A DNA stretch of 64,000 nt from Motilimonas sp. E26 (GCF_021278025.1 NZ_JAIBHJ010000004.1:121116-185115), one strand, 5' to 3'; positions 38,167-47,764 are shown, counted from the first letter of the stretch. Translations and numbers: made by a program. Notes: generated from the letters alone by a model not told the origin.

Positions 38167-38227
38167 TATATACCTAATCAACCTGGAGATGCTTGAAACA
38201 TGCATCTTCAAGTTGATTGGGTATATA
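38167..38227. repeat. 61-bp imperfect inverted repeat (palindromic unit)
   Basis: The left arm begins TATATACCTAATCAAC and the right arm ends GTTGATTGGGTATATA. The arms are 26 bp each with three mismatches, around a 9-nt loop (TTGAAACAT). It stands between the divergent FadE-like and gmhA genes. Units with nearly this sequence are, from memory, dispersed in marine gammaproteobacterial genomes. It may act as a transcription barrier or RNA hairpin. Confidence 0.7.
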
Positions 38228-38284
38228 GGAATAAAGTCATAGATATGGCACAATGCCGCTTTTATAGTATGTTGAGCGCAGGCC

Positions 38285-38875
38285 ATGTATCAGCAAATAA
38301 TCCAAGCAGAATTAACAGAAGCGGCGACTGTTTTAGATAACTTTATTAGTCAGCCTGAAAACCTTAGTAAGATTGAAGCGGCAGCCAAGATGATCGCAGC
38401 CAGTTTTAAGGCCGATGGCAAAGTTCTCTCTTGTGGTAATGGCGGCTCGCACTGTGACGCGATGCACTTCGCCGAAGAGTTAACCGGTCGCTTCCGTGAT
38501 GACCGACCTTCCTTACCGGGCATCGCTATTGCTGATGCGAGTCATATGTCTTGTGTCAGTAACGATTATGGTTTTGACCATGTTTTTTCGCGCTATGTTC
38601 AAGGCGTAGGGCGTACTGGTGATGTTTTGTTAGGGTTAAGCACCAGTGGTAATTCGGTCAATATTTTAAACGCTATTGAAGTGGCGAAAAGCAAAGGCAT
38701 GAAAACCATTGCCCTAACGGGTAAAGACGGTGGCAAGATGGCGGGACTAGCCGATATTGAAATTCGCGTACCACATTTTGGCTATGCCGATCGCATTCAA
38801 GAAATACACATCAAAATTATCCATATATTAATTTTACTTATTGAAAAAGAAATGGCGAGCTCGGCTGCTCAGTAA
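38285..38875 (+). CDS. gmhA: Phosphoheptose isomerase GmhA
   Basis: GmhA converts sedoheptulose 7-phosphate to D-glycero-D-manno-heptose 7-phosphate, the first step of ADP-heptose synthesis for the LPS inner core. The 196-residue SIS-domain protein has '[20 protein letters not shown]' for substrate and zinc binding and '[17 protein letters not shown]'. ATG 38285 is the only reasonable start. It is followed 13 nt later by yafJ, as in E. coli. Confidence 0.96.
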   Translation: MYQQIIQAELTEAATVLDNFISQPENLSKIEAAAKMIAASFKADGKVLSCGNGGSHCDAMHFAEELTGRFRDDRPSLPGIAIADASHMSCVSNDYGFDHVFSRYVQGVGRTGDVLLGLSTSGNSVNILNAIEVAKSKGMKTIALTGKDGGKMAGLADIEIRVPHFGYADRIQEIHIKIIHILILLIEKEMASSAAQ

Positions 38876-38888
38876 AGGATGAGTCATT

Positions 38889-39692
38889 ATGTGTGAGTTG
38901 TTAGGGATGAGCGCGAATGTGCCAACCGACATATGTTTTAGCTTTACGGGATTAGTTAAGCGCGGCGGTGAAACTGGGCCACATCGTGATGGTTGGGGCA
39001 TTACTTTTTATGAAGGTAAAGGTTGTCGCAGCTTTAAAGATCCGCGGCCCAGTTGCGAATCGGAAATAGCCGAGTTAGTCAAAGCGTATCCGATAAAGAG
39101 TGAAGCGGTGATCAGCCATATTCGTCAAGCTAACCGTGGTGGTGTAAGTTTAGAAAACACCCACCCTTTTACTCGCGAGTTGTGGGGGCGCCACTGGACT
39201 TATGCTCATAATGGTCAACTCAGTGATTATCACGATCTGCCCACTGGTGATTTGTTGCCAATAGGTGAAACGGACAGTGAAAAAGCATTTTGCTGGATCC
39301 TTGCTCAACTCAAGCAACACTTTCCAACTAAGCCAAGTGATCTCACGCCAGTATTTGAATTTCTTGCGCAATCTGGCGATACCCTAAGAGCAAAAGGCGT
39401 GTTTAACATGCTGCTCAGTGATGGTGAATATGTTTTGGCCTATTGCAGCAATAACCTACACTGGCTAACACGTCGAGCGCCGTTTGGTAAGGCGCGCCTA
39501 ATTGATGAAGACATGGTGATAGATTTTCAGCAAGAAACCACACCCAATGATATTGTCACAGTGATCGCGACTCGCCCACTGACCGAAGGTGAACCTTGGG
39601 TCAAAATGGCCACGGGGGCATTTGTGGTGTTTAAATACGGTGAGATAGTGTTTGAGCGGGTGATAACTGACGATTTGGCTAAGGCAGACTAA
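38889..39692 (+). CDS. yafJ: Class II glutamine amidotransferase YafJ
   Basis: This 267-residue protein starts Met-Cys, so removal of Met exposes the N-terminal nucleophile cysteine of class II (Ntn) amidotransferases. 'SHIRQANRGGVSLENTHPF' and 'WTYAHNGQL' are the glutaminase motifs. No synthase domain is fused and the acceptor substrate of YafJ is unknown. Its position directly after gmhA matches E. coli. Confidence 0.92.
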   Translation: MCELLGMSANVPTDICFSFTGLVKRGGETGPHRDGWGITFYEGKGCRSFKDPRPSCESEIAELVKAYPIKSEAVISHIRQANRGGVSLENTHPFTRELWGRHWTYAHNGQLSDYHDLPTGDLLPIGETDSEKAFCWILAQLKQHFPTKPSDLTPVFEFLAQSGDTLRAKGVFNMLLSDGEYVLAYCSNNLHWLTRRAPFGKARLIDEDMVIDFQQETTPNDIVTVIATRPLTEGEPWVKMATGAFVVFKYGEIVFERVITDDLAKAD

Positions 39693-39791
39693 GGCAGTTG
39701 ATGCGCCTTTAGCTTAAACCAGCGCAATTTTTTACAATCTTTAACGTGACCTTCGCATTATTGTTATGAAAACATCTTTTGGAGATAAATA

Positions 39792-40409
39792 ATGATAAGT
39801 GCGATTGTCGCGATGAGTCTATTTGCCCTAGTCGGCGCCATTTCCCCTGGTCCTGTGAACATCATTGCTACTAGCATTGGCGCTCAGCATGGTTTTAAGC
39901 AAGCGCTGCCCCATATTACCGGTGCAACGTTGGCATATACCTTGATTGTGTGGCTAGTAGGACTAGGCGTACAAGTGTATTTGGTGAGTTGGCCTTTTGT
40001 ACTAGAAGGCATGGGCTACCTTGGTGGACTATTTTTATTATATTTGGCGTATCAAATTGCTGTTGCCACTCCTGTTGACACCACTGCTCATCACGAGCCT
40101 GCATCAATTCCGACGATGATGACAGGGGCGATGGCACAATTACTTAATCCTAAAGCGTGGCTTGTCTCAATCTCTGGCGTCTCTTTATTTATTTCGGGGC
40201 AAGCTGATAAAGCACTGTTGTTGGGTTATTTTGTGGTGATCTCATTACTTATGTGCTCAGTGGGTATTAGTAGCTGGGCGTTACTTGGCCAAGGCTTACA
40301 AAAACTTCTTGCTGATCCTATGCGTCAACGCTATTTTAATTGGTTAATGAGTGCGCTATTGGTATTGAGTGTGTTAACTATTTGGTCGTCAACTTACACC
40401 TTAGCATGA
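39792..40409 (+). CDS. LysE/RhtB-family amino acid exporter
   Basis: This 205-residue inner-membrane protein has about six membrane segments. It opens with the family signature 'GAISPGPVNIIATSIGAQHG' and contains 'MAQLLNPKAWLVSISG'. The exported amino acid cannot be deduced. It is followed after 22 bp by an AraC-type regulator gene in the same direction, which probably controls it. Confidence 0.88.
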   Translation: MISAIVAMSLFALVGAISPGPVNIIATSIGAQHGFKQALPHITGATLAYTLIVWLVGLGVQVYLVSWPFVLEGMGYLGGLFLLYLAYQIAVATPVDTTAHHEPASIPTMMTGAMAQLLNPKAWLVSISGVSLFISGQADKALLLGYFVVISLLMCSVGISSWALLGQGLQKLLADPMRQRYFNWLMSALLVLSVLTIWSSTYTLA

Positions 40410-40431
40410 GCATTTAATTGTGGAGACGGTG

Positions 40432-41229
40432 ATGGAACAAGCTCAACAGCGTTTTTACCAAAATCGCATAATGCCTATGCTTGAAATGCGCCAAGCCAAT
40501 CAATCGTCGGCTTGTTATCAAGCCCATAGTCATGATGAGTTTTCATTTGGAGTGATTGATGTTGGCGCTGCGGATTATCAAAATTTATCGCGTAAGCACA
40601 GTATTCATGTCGGGGATACGGTGCTGATTAACCCCGGCGATGTCCACGCCTGTAACCCAAAACAAGGCTTATGGTCATATCGAATGCTGTTTCTGGATAC
40701 GCCTTGGCTAGCAGAGTTACAACAAGAAAGTGAGTTAACCTCGAGTGCAGACTATCAATCGTTTGCAACATGTTTACGACGAGATAAGCAAGCTTACCAA
40801 GATTTTGCTCGCTTGTTTTCAGCCCTTGGTGAATCGAGCTCTCCCTTAAGAATGGAAACATTGTTGATTGGTTATTTAATGCCATTGTTTACCATGCGCG
40901 CAGAGTCGCGTGTAAGTGCTCAGTTATATCGCGCTAAAGAGCGACTTCTTGATCAGCTAGACAATGCGCCATCCCTTACTGAGCTAGCGCAAGAAGTCGG
41001 GATCAGCCGTTATCACCTTATTCGTAGCTTTAAAGCTGCATTTGGCTTATCTCCTCATGCTTTCTTGTTGGATGCTAAAATTAAAATGGCGAAACGTAAA
41101 CTTAAGCAAGGGCAAAGTATTGCTGACACTGCTTTTGCATTAGGCTTTAACGACCAAAGTCATTTTCAGCATCAATTTAAAAAGCGTCTCGCGGTAACGC
41201 CTAGACAATATCAAGGCAGCTTCCTTTAA
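40432..41229 (+). CDS. AraC-family transcriptional regulator (LysE-associated)
   Basis: This 265-residue regulator starts at ATG 40432, chosen because GGAG lies 6 nt upstream; an in-frame GTG at 40420 is less likely. The N-terminal cupin (AraC-binding) domain includes 'HSHDEFSFGVIDVG' and a 'INPGDVHACNP' segment. The double HTH occupies the last 100 residues ('SLTELAQEVGISRYHLIRSF', 'SIADTAFALGFNDQSHFQ'). Such AraC proteins next to LysE genes usually activate the exporter gene. Confidence 0.88.
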   Translation: MEQAQQRFYQNRIMPMLEMRQANQSSACYQAHSHDEFSFGVIDVGAADYQNLSRKHSIHVGDTVLINPGDVHACNPKQGLWSYRMLFLDTPWLAELQQESELTSSADYQSFATCLRRDKQAYQDFARLFSALGESSSPLRMETLLIGYLMPLFTMRAESRVSAQLYRAKERLLDQLDNAPSLTELAQEVGISRYHLIRSFKAAFGLSPHAFLLDAKIKMAKRKLKQGQSIADTAFALGFNDQSHFQHQFKKRLAVTPRQYQGSFL

Positions 41230-41232
41230 GTG

Positions 41233-41694
41233 TTACGGCAACACATCACGGTTAATGGGGTTTTGCAGCGAGATCAGGGTCTCTGTTGACTGGATTGCGT
41301 CGATGGTTTGGATTTTATTAATCAGGGTTGCTTGTAAATGATCAATCGAGCGGGTCATGACTTTGACAAAAATACTGTAGTTACCTGTGGTGTAATAGGC
41401 TTCAACCACTTCTTCTAGGGCTTCTAATCTTTTAATGGTGTCAGGATAATCTTTAGCACTGGTCAAGTTTACGCCTATAAAACAGCACACATCGTAACCC
41501 AGCTTTTTGGCATTTATCGCTACTCGCGTACCTTCAATAATGCCCGCTTGTTTCATTTTCTCCACCCGAACATGGATTGTTCCAGCACTTACTGAACAGT
41601 TTTTAGCCAATTCTGCGTAAGGTATGCGTGCGTTTGCTGTTAGCGCTTGAAGTATCTGTTTATCGAGATTATCGATCTCATAATTATCTTGCAT
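41233..41694 (-). CDS. asnC: Asparagine-responsive regulator AsnC
   Basis: This Lrp/AsnC-family regulator of 153 residues aligns closely with E. coli AsnC ('CSVSAGTIHVRVEKMKQAGI', 'EAYYTTGNYSIFVKVM', 'NKIQTIDAIQSTETLI'). It activates asnA and is modulated by asparagine in E. coli. The ATG at 41694 is preferred because AGGTGG lies 5 nt upstream; an in-frame GTG at 41703 overlaps that site. It diverges from asnA across a 159-bp AT-rich region that should hold both promoters and the AsnC site. Confidence 0.95.
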   Translation of the reverse strand: MQDNYEIDNLDKQILQALTANARIPYAELAKNCSVSAGTIHVRVEKMKQAGIIEGTRVAINAKKLGYDVCCFIGVNLTSAKDYPDTIKRLEALEEVVEAYYTTGNYSIFVKVMTRSIDHLQATLINKIQTIDAIQSTETLISLQNPINRDVLP

Positions 41695-41853
41695 ATATAC
41701 CACCTAAAATTATTGAATCACCAAATTATGGAACTAAAAATAACGATTATTGGATCATAAAGCTATTTTTATTAAGGTATATTGAATAAAGGTTGTGAAT
41801 AAGTGAAGATTCGTTCCAGATAATTAAAACACGTTAAGTAAAGGAATATCTTC

Positions 41854-42855
41854 ATGAGCAGTCAATACATTCAAAGCCAGCGCCAAATCAGCAAAGTTAA
41901 GCAAATCTTTTCGGCGCAATTAGAAGAAAAACTCGGCCTAGTTGAAGTGCAAGCGCCTATTTTGGCGAAAGTAGGTGACGGTATTCAGGACAACTTAAGC
42001 GGCCATGAAAAAGCGGTATCAGTAAAAGTAAAATCACTGCCAGAACAAGACCAAGATTACGAAGTTGTCCACTCTTTGGCTAAGTGGAAGCGTAAAACTC
42101 TAGGTGATTACCGCTTCCAAGTTGGTGAAGGTATTTACACTCATATGAAGGCGTTGCGCCCTGACGAAGAAAAGCTTAGCCCAATCCACTCTGTGTACGT
42201 TGATCAATGGGACTGGGAAAAAGTCATTTGTGCCAGCACTGAGCGTTCATTAGATTATTTAAAGGCAACCGTTGAAACGTTATACAGCGCCATTAAAACA
42301 GCGGAAGCGCAGGTTGATGCACTTTATGATCTAAAACCATTTTTACCTGAAACCATTACTTTTGTGCACGCACAACAGCTGGTTGAACAATATCCAGAGC
42401 TAAGTTCAAAAGAGCGTGAACGCGCGATCACAAAAGAGCATGGCGCGGTATTTTTAATCGGTATTGGCGGCGTCCTTTCTCACGGCGAAATTCACGATGT
42501 CCGTGCCCCTGACTATGATGACTGGTCAACGGCAACCTGTGAAAAATACGCAGGCTTAAATGGCGATATTTTAGTATGGAACCCAGTATTAGAAGATTCG
42601 TTTGAGATTTCTTCTATGGGGATCCGCGTTAACCCTGAAGCGTTGGCAAAACAACTTGAAATTACTGGTGATCAAGATCGCCTAGCCTTTGATTGGCATA
42701 AAGACTTGTTAGACGCGAAACTGCCACAAACCATTGGTGGCGGTATTGGTCAGTCTCGTTTAGCCATGTTATTACTGCAAAAACAGCACATTGGCCAAGT
42801 ACAAGTGGGCGTGTGGGATCAAGAGCTAAAGCAAGCGGTAGCAGAAATTCTTTAA
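41854..42855 (+). CDS. asnA: Aspartate-ammonia ligase (asparagine synthetase A)
   Basis: AsnA forms asparagine from aspartate, ammonia and ATP. The 333-residue protein has a class II aminoacyl-tRNA synthetase-like fold. Recognisable segments include '[13 protein letters not shown]', '[16 protein letters not shown]' and the ATP-site '[14 protein letters not shown]'. It is paired divergently with asnC and followed by a strong terminator, so it is a single-gene unit. Confidence 0.96.
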   Translation: MSSQYIQSQRQISKVKQIFSAQLEEKLGLVEVQAPILAKVGDGIQDNLSGHEKAVSVKVKSLPEQDQDYEVVHSLAKWKRKTLGDYRFQVGEGIYTHMKALRPDEEKLSPIHSVYVDQWDWEKVICASTERSLDYLKATVETLYSAIKTAEAQVDALYDLKPFLPETITFVHAQQLVEQYPELSSKERERAITKEHGAVFLIGIGGVLSHGEIHDVRAPDYDDWSTATCEKYAGLNGDILVWNPVLEDSFEISSMGIRVNPEALAKQLEITGDQDRLAFDWHKDLLDAKLPQTIGGGIGQSRLAMLLLQKQHIGQVQVGVWDQELKQAVAEIL

Positions 42856-42892
42856 CGGATTTGACTGACTTGAAAGTGCCGTTATCTGCCAT

Positions 42893-42923
42893 GTAACACC
42901 CGCTATATTAGCGGGTGTTTTTT
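42893..42923 (+). terminator. Rho-independent terminator of asnA
   Basis: AACACCCGCT at 42893-42902 pairs with AGCGGGTGTT at 42908-42917. The stem is 10 bp with a 5-nt loop and is followed by a run of T to 42923. It lies 38 bp after the asnA stop. Confidence 0.9.
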
Positions 42924-43141
42924 GTCAGGCGGATTATTTTATTGCTGTTGTTTTACATTGAACTACTTTTCTCCATTACTGAGTTATTTAATCTCACCGC
43001 TCTATGTTATTTCAATTGTTGCTATCGCCGGATCTGTGAGATTTATTTATTCTTGCTTATGCTACTTTCCTGTATCATTCTTTTTCTTATTCGCGGGATT
43101 GGTATGATACTTCCCATTGTTCGGTGTAGTTAGGCGCAGTC

Positions 43142-43639
43142 ATGATTGAAAAACAACAAAACAACCCTTTGCATGGCCTTAAAAATGAAATTTTGCTGGC
43201 AGAGTTGGTGGACTTTTATGGCTGGAGCATCCTTTATGAGGCGCTGCGTTTAGATTGCTTTAAGCTCAATCCAAGTATTGAAAGCAGTCTGAAGTTTTTA
43301 AAGAAAACAGAATGGGCCAGAATCAAAGTAGAAAATTTTTACTTGTACCGTTTTAAGCGCATGCCAAGACCCAGCGTACAACAGTTCGAGCTAAAGCCGC
43401 GTGAGCGTGGTTTTGCTGATGGTATTTTACCGCGCGCACCGCAAGAGCTAACCGTTGAACTGATTGCCGAAATGAAGGAAAAGGCGCAGCGTGATTACGA
43501 AGCGCAGCAAGCCTTGAAAAAGCAAAAGTCGTTTAAACCTAACAGTAAGTCAACACCAAGAGGCAAAGCAGTATCTAAGCCTCGACATCAAGATGAGGGT
43601 GATACGAGTAACCCGTGGGCCAATTGGCACAAAAAATAA
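43142..43639 (+). CDS. VF530-family DNA-binding protein (DUF2132) with C-terminal extension
   Basis: The protein has 165 residues. The first 70 match the VF530 fold ('NPLHGLKNEILLAELVDFYG', 'KLNPSIESSLKFLKKTEWAR', 'KVENFYLYRF'), a small domain proposed to bind DNA. The rest is a charged, lysine-rich region of low complexity ending 'NPWANWHKK', which could bind nucleic acid. Function is not established. It stands alone between asnA and mltD. Confidence 0.8.
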   Translation: MIEKQQNNPLHGLKNEILLAELVDFYGWSILYEALRLDCFKLNPSIESSLKFLKKTEWARIKVENFYLYRFKRMPRPSVQQFELKPRERGFADGILPRAPQELTVELIAEMKEKAQRDYEAQQALKKQKSFKPNSKSTPRGKAVSKPRHQDEGDTSNPWANWHKK

Positions 43640-43708
43640 CGTTTATGTATTGGTGGGTGAATCAGCAACGCAATGTTGCAATAGAGTGATGGCGCAGGGA
43701 GAAAGTCA

Positions 43709-45118
43709 GTGAAATTTATTAGCGTTTTTTTGTTTATTTTATTTATCAGTGCCTGTAGTTCAACTCCCGAGCCTGCTCCGAAAAAAGTGGTGGTGTTGAA
43801 AATGGCACCCGTTGAGCCACCTTTTAAGCGCCCAACGGCTGAGCAGCTCGATTACCTTGATGTGTTAAGAGCACTTGAAGTGGATCTTGAAAATGACGAA
43901 ATTCGTCAGCTTTATGAGTGGGTTAAAGCAGAGTACGATTATTTTTATCAAACTAATTTTGTCACCGGATCTTTGGTTCGCGGTAATCGGTATATTCCTT
44001 ATTTACAATACCGTTTACGTCAAGCAGGCCTGCCAATTGAATACAGCTATTTGGCAATGATCGAGTCGGCATTTAGAACGGTCGCGCTTTCTAATAAAGG
44101 CGCTCATGGGGTATGGCAATTAATGCCCGCAACGGCAAAAGAGTTAGGCATCACGCCAGAGCAACGTAAAGATGTGGTGAAAGCCACCGATGCGGCCATT
44201 AAATATATTCAAGCGCGTGAAGCGGCATTTGGTAATGATGCGCTGCTGATTGCTGCGTCATATAACGCAGGTGAATATGGCGTGAGTAAGCGTTTTGTCC
44301 ATGTAGATTCTAAGCGTTACAACTACGTTACGGTTTATTCTCATTTACCTAAAGAAACCCGTCATTATGTGCCGCGTTGGATCGCTGCCACCATGCTGGC
44401 TAATCAAATAAAGCGTCAAGGTAAGATGCCTGCGCCAGAGTCGGTTCTGATCACCGACAAGGATTATCAAATTGCGCCTCTAGCCAGTGCCTTGGGCATG
44501 AATAAAAAAGAGTTTGAAACGCGTAATCCTGATTTTGTGGGCGAAGAGTTTCTCACAAACCAGCATAACTTTATTGTTCATCCCAATGCCCATCCAGTGA
44601 ACGCCGTTGATGGACTGCATATCAGCGCGGCAACAGGATTTGAGCCACAGTTTATTGCTGGTGCTCAGTTGAATATTGCAACTCGTGCCAGTGCTGAACT
44701 GGAGAGAAAGGCGTTACTGGCTAAAGCTAAGCGCAAAATTAAACCGACTATCAAACGTTCGCCAAACCGTACTAGTAGCAAAGAGGTAAGCCAAACTCAA
44801 AGCAATGCTAGTTACATTAAGGTCGCGATCCAGCCAGGTATGACATTTAGTCGTCTTAACCGTTGGTTTGATGTCACCGAAACGGAGCTTGTTGCTTTAA
44901 ATCCAAGCTTAAAGAAAGGGTTACGCGCGGGCAGTGAAATAAAAGTACCTGCTACAAATGTGTCTATTAAGCAATATAAAGTGCAAGCGGGCGATTCGTT
45001 ACTGCGCATTGCTTCGAACCATCAAGTCAAGCTTGACGATATACGTTTGGTTAATCAGATAAAGGGTAACCATATTCGTGTAGGGCAAGTGCTGACCTTA
45101 TACTTACCTGAGGGTTAA
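43709..45118 (+). CDS. mltD: Membrane-bound lytic murein transglycosylase D (MltD-like)
   Basis: This is a lipoprotein glycan-cleaving enzyme of 469 residues. The lipobox is LFISAC with Cys16 lipidated. The SLT (GH23) domain follows, with catalytic Glu119 in 'YLAMIESAF' and 'GVWQLMPATAKELG'. Two LysM repeats for peptidoglycan binding lie at about 372-414 and 424-466; E. coli MltD also has two. The start is GTG 43709 with a purine-rich GGGAGAAAG upstream. A MepA-like peptidase gene follows 1 nt later, so the pair may cut both glycan and peptide bonds. Confidence 0.9.
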   Translation: MKFISVFLFILFISACSSTPEPAPKKVVVLKMAPVEPPFKRPTAEQLDYLDVLRALEVDLENDEIRQLYEWVKAEYDYFYQTNFVTGSLVRGNRYIPYLQYRLRQAGLPIEYSYLAMIESAFRTVALSNKGAHGVWQLMPATAKELGITPEQRKDVVKATDAAIKYIQAREAAFGNDALLIAASYNAGEYGVSKRFVHVDSKRYNYVTVYSHLPKETRHYVPRWIAATMLANQIKRQGKMPAPESVLITDKDYQIAPLASALGMNKKEFETRNPDFVGEEFLTNQHNFIVHPNAHPVNAVDGLHISAATGFEPQFIAGAQLNIATRASAELERKALLAKAKRKIKPTIKRSPNRTSSKEVSQTQSNASYIKVAIQPGMTFSRLNRWFDVTETELVALNPSLKKGLRAGSEIKVPATNVSIKQYKVQAGDSLLRIASNHQVKLDDIRLVNQIKGNHIRVGQVLTLYLPEG

Positions 45119-45119
45119 T

Positions 45120-45794
45120 ATGGGCCGCTTGCTTAATTTTTTAAGTTTATGTTGTTTAAGTATGCCGGTAATTGCCGAGAGTATTTGCTATGGCACTACC
45201 AGCAAAGGACGCTTAGAAAACGCGGTAGAATTGCCTAGAAGTGGTAAAAACTTTGTCACTTATAGCGACGTAGCACGCTTGGCTGGACGTACTTATGTGC
45301 ACAGTAAGGTGCATGATATTTTGCTTGCTGCGTACGCTGATTTGGCTAAGAGTCATCCTGATAAGGTGTACAAATACGCCGAAACGGGGCTTGCTGCTGG
45401 CGGCAAGTTTCGTCCCCACAAAACCCATCAAAATGGTCTGTCAGTTGATTTTATGACGCCAATGATAGATAACACGGGTAAGTCGGTGCATTTACCCACT
45501 TATCCGTGGAATAAATTTGGCTACAACATCGAGCTAGATAGTAACAATCAATACGATGGTTTAAGTATTGATTATCCCGCGATGGCTGCTCATATTGTTG
45601 CACTACATAAACAAGCTCGCGCCCATGGCGTTGGTTTGTGGCGGGTTATTTTCGCCCCTGAGTTGCAAAAAGGTTTGTTTAAAACGCAATACGGCGGCTA
45701 CCTTAAGCAACATGTTAAGTTTTCTAAACGCCGCTCTTGGGTTAGGCACGATGAACATTATCACGTTGATTTTGCTGTGCCTTGCCGAAAATAA
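45120..45794 (+). CDS. MepA-like (LAS-type) murein endopeptidase
   Basis: This exported 224-residue protein has a short signal peptide (to about 19). The metal site of LAS peptidases is visible as His103-x6-Asp110 in 'KTHQNGLSVD' and His213-x-His215 in 'DEHYHVDF'. It is similar in outline to MepA (peptidase M74), which cleaves D-Ala-mDAP cross-links and is not inhibited by penicillin. It is probably co-translated with the lytic transglycosylase gene just upstream. Confidence 0.78.
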   Translation: MGRLLNFLSLCCLSMPVIAESICYGTTSKGRLENAVELPRSGKNFVTYSDVARLAGRTYVHSKVHDILLAAYADLAKSHPDKVYKYAETGLAAGGKFRPHKTHQNGLSVDFMTPMIDNTGKSVHLPTYPWNKFGYNIELDSNNQYDGLSIDYPAMAAHIVALHKQARAHGVGLWRVIFAPELQKGLFKTQYGGYLKQHVKFSKRRSWVRHDEHYHVDFAVPCRK

Positions 45795-45877
45795 AAAATG
45801 AATTTGAGGTTATTTTCATTAGGCTTTATTTCTCATACTGCTAACATATCTCTTTTCATTCACTTCCTAGGTTTAGC

Positions 45878-46147
45878 ATGAAAGCCACTGTCGAAATTAG
45901 CATGTACCCGTTCAATCAAGATTTTATCCCGCCCATTAAAAGTGTGATCGCAGGTTTTAACGCTTACTCTAATATTGATGTGATCACCACGGCCACCAGC
46001 ACTCAGCTTTTTGGTGATTATGATGAAGTGATGGATTGCGTCAAAATTGAATTAAAAAAATCGTTTGAACAATATGGTTTTGCGGTGTTTGTGGCGAAAA
46101 TTCTCGGCCGAGATGTCCGCGAACCCTTTACTGATTTACAGGAGTGA
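45878..46147 (+). CDS. YkoF-like thiamine/HMP-binding protein
   Basis: This 89-residue protein is similar to the thiamine-binding domain family (YkoF type): 'ATVEISMYPFNQDFIPPIKS' and 'STQLFGDYDEVM' are typical. It has no signal peptide. It overlaps the region of the PnuT start and is followed by a thiamine kinase-like gene, which supports a role in thiamine handling. I looked for a TPP riboswitch in the 83 bp upstream and saw none. Confidence 0.75.
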   Translation: MKATVEISMYPFNQDFIPPIKSVIAGFNAYSNIDVITTATSTQLFGDYDEVMDCVKIELKKSFEQYGFAVFVAKILGRDVREPFTDLQE

Positions 46148-46152
46148 GGTGG

Positions 46153-46791
46153 GTGGCGGAATCTTTTAGTCAGAATATTCAAGCGGCTTGGGCGGCGATG
46201 TCTGGTTTTGAAATAGTGGCTGTGGTGCTTGCGATCGCTTATTTAGTACTGGCGATCAAGGAAAGTAGTTGGTGTTGGTATGCCGCTTTTGTCAGCACCG
46301 CGATTTATACTTGGCTGTTTTGGGACGTCAGTTTAATAATGGAGTCGTTATTGAATGCCTACTATATGGCCATGGCCATCTATGGTTGGTATCAGTGGCG
46401 CAACCCTGCCGGAGGCGAGCAAGTGTCGGGACGTCCCATTGTACGCTGGCAGTTACAGCAACACATGCAGGCTTTTGCCGTTGTGATAGTTTTAACGTTC
46501 GCTTCAGGCTATTTCTTAACGGCGAATACTGGTGCGCAATTGCCTTATTTAGACTCGTTTACCACTTGGGCCAGTGTGTTAACCACTTATATGGTTGCCA
46601 AGAAGGTACTGGAAAACTGGCTTTACTGGCTAGTGATCAATGCGTGTGCCATTTATTTGTATGTGGATCGTGAGCTGTATTTAACCGCATTGTTGTTTAT
46701 CAGTTATGAAGTGATGGCGGTCATTGGTTTTATTCGTTGGTATCGTCACTATCGTTTACAGTCAGGCGATGCAAGCTTGGCCACGGCTTAA
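46153..46791 (+). CDS. pnuT: PnuT, PnuC-family thiamine transporter
   Basis: This membrane protein of the PnuC family has about seven hydrophobic segments and 212 residues. 'AMAIYGWYQWRNP' is a PnuC motif. PnuC itself takes up nicotinamide riboside. The PnuT branch, described in Shewanella, takes up thiamine and is trapped by a kinase. The neighbours here (YkoF-like and kinase) favour PnuT. The start is GTG 46153 with GGAG 8 nt upstream; a GTG at 46144 is also possible. Confidence 0.75.
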   Translation: MAESFSQNIQAAWAAMSGFEIVAVVLAIAYLVLAIKESSWCWYAAFVSTAIYTWLFWDVSLIMESLLNAYYMAMAIYGWYQWRNPAGGEQVSGRPIVRWQLQQHMQAFAVVIVLTFASGYFLTANTGAQLPYLDSFTTWASVLTTYMVAKKVLENWLYWLVINACAIYLYVDRELYLTALLFISYEVMAVIGFIRWYRHYRLQSGDASLATA

Positions 46792-46797
46792 TTTATT

Positions 46798-47721
46798 GTG
46801 AGTGAGGGAAGCCTTGTACTAAACGCCTTACCCCTTGCTTGTGTTAAGCAAATCCATCGCTTGTCGCAAGTCGGTGGGCCGTTAGCGGATATTCAACTCA
46901 GTCAAGCCTTGCTGTTAACGCAAGGTGTTAGCCATCAAAGTGTGCGCTTAATCGGCATTAACTGCGCGGGTGAGGGGATCGATTGGGTACTGCGCTTGCC
47001 CCCTAAAAGCCAGGTTACACCTTGGCTAAGTGATGATAACGAAGCAGCTCTACTGCGGCAACTGGCGCAGCGAGGACTTTATCCTGAGTTAATTTACAGT
47101 CACGGCGGGGTGTTGATCAGTGCATTTTTTGCTGGAATACACCTTAGCCCACAGGACTTTGCTTTGTCAGCAAACCGCGCTGGCTATCTGCAACATCTTG
47201 CCGATGCCTTGGCGCAATTAAATCTCATCAGCTTGCCGCCTGCGCTTTATGCTGCGCTGCCTAAATTAAACTTAGCTAAACGTTGTCAGCAGCTTTATCA
47301 ATCTGTGTTGGTTTTTCCTGGAAATATTTGTAGCGCAAGCTTACATGCGATGGTGGGCAAGCTTGAATTATTACCAGCTTTTGCGTCGACTGAGTTAACC
47401 CTTTGTCATGGCGATTTACATCGGCATAATATTTTATTTTCTGAGCAGGGGTTAGCATTACTTGATTGGGAATATGCCAGTATAGGTAATCGTTTAATTG
47501 ATATTGCGGCTCTGGCTGAAGATTTACAGCTATCGGATGCACAAGCTGCTGTACTCATTGCGCGCTGTGGCTGTCATATGTCGCAGCTGGCGTTGTATCG
47601 CTTAGGCTATCGTTTATTAGAGCTGTTGTGGTATCTGCAGCCTGAGAACGTAGCCAGTGCGAGTGATCAGTTATTGGCGCAGCAATGGCGGCGACTAATA
47701 CAATTAGATCAGGTTTGTTAG
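46798..47721 (+). CDS. Thiamine kinase-like phosphotransferase
   Basis: This protein kinase-fold APH/choline kinase family enzyme has 307 residues. The catalytic loop 'LCHGDLHRHNILF' and the metal motif 'LLDWEYASIGNRLIDIAAL' match ThiK-type kinases. The start is GTG 46798, 6 nt after the pnuT stop. Phosphorylation of thiamine entering through PnuT would trap it. The substrate is inferred from context. Confidence 0.78.
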   Translation: MSEGSLVLNALPLACVKQIHRLSQVGGPLADIQLSQALLLTQGVSHQSVRLIGINCAGEGIDWVLRLPPKSQVTPWLSDDNEAALLRQLAQRGLYPELIYSHGGVLISAFFAGIHLSPQDFALSANRAGYLQHLADALAQLNLISLPPALYAALPKLNLAKRCQQLYQSVLVFPGNICSASLHAMVGKLELLPAFASTELTLCHGDLHRHNILFSEQGLALLDWEYASIGNRLIDIAALAEDLQLSDAQAAVLIARCGCHMSQLALYRLGYRLLELLWYLQPENVASASDQLLAQQWRRLIQLDQVC

Positions 47722-47764
47722 GGCGCGTATAAACGCCATTTGTCAAAACACTCTAAGGCCGCTT

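Noticed and set aside
42915..43133. Overlapping hydrophobic ORFs of 60-70 codons after asnA
   Set aside because: They start inside the asnA terminator tail, have no ribosome site and show only T-rich, low-complexity composition.
45795..45877. TPP riboswitch before the thiamine cluster
   Set aside because: The conserved THI-box blocks were looked for and are not present.
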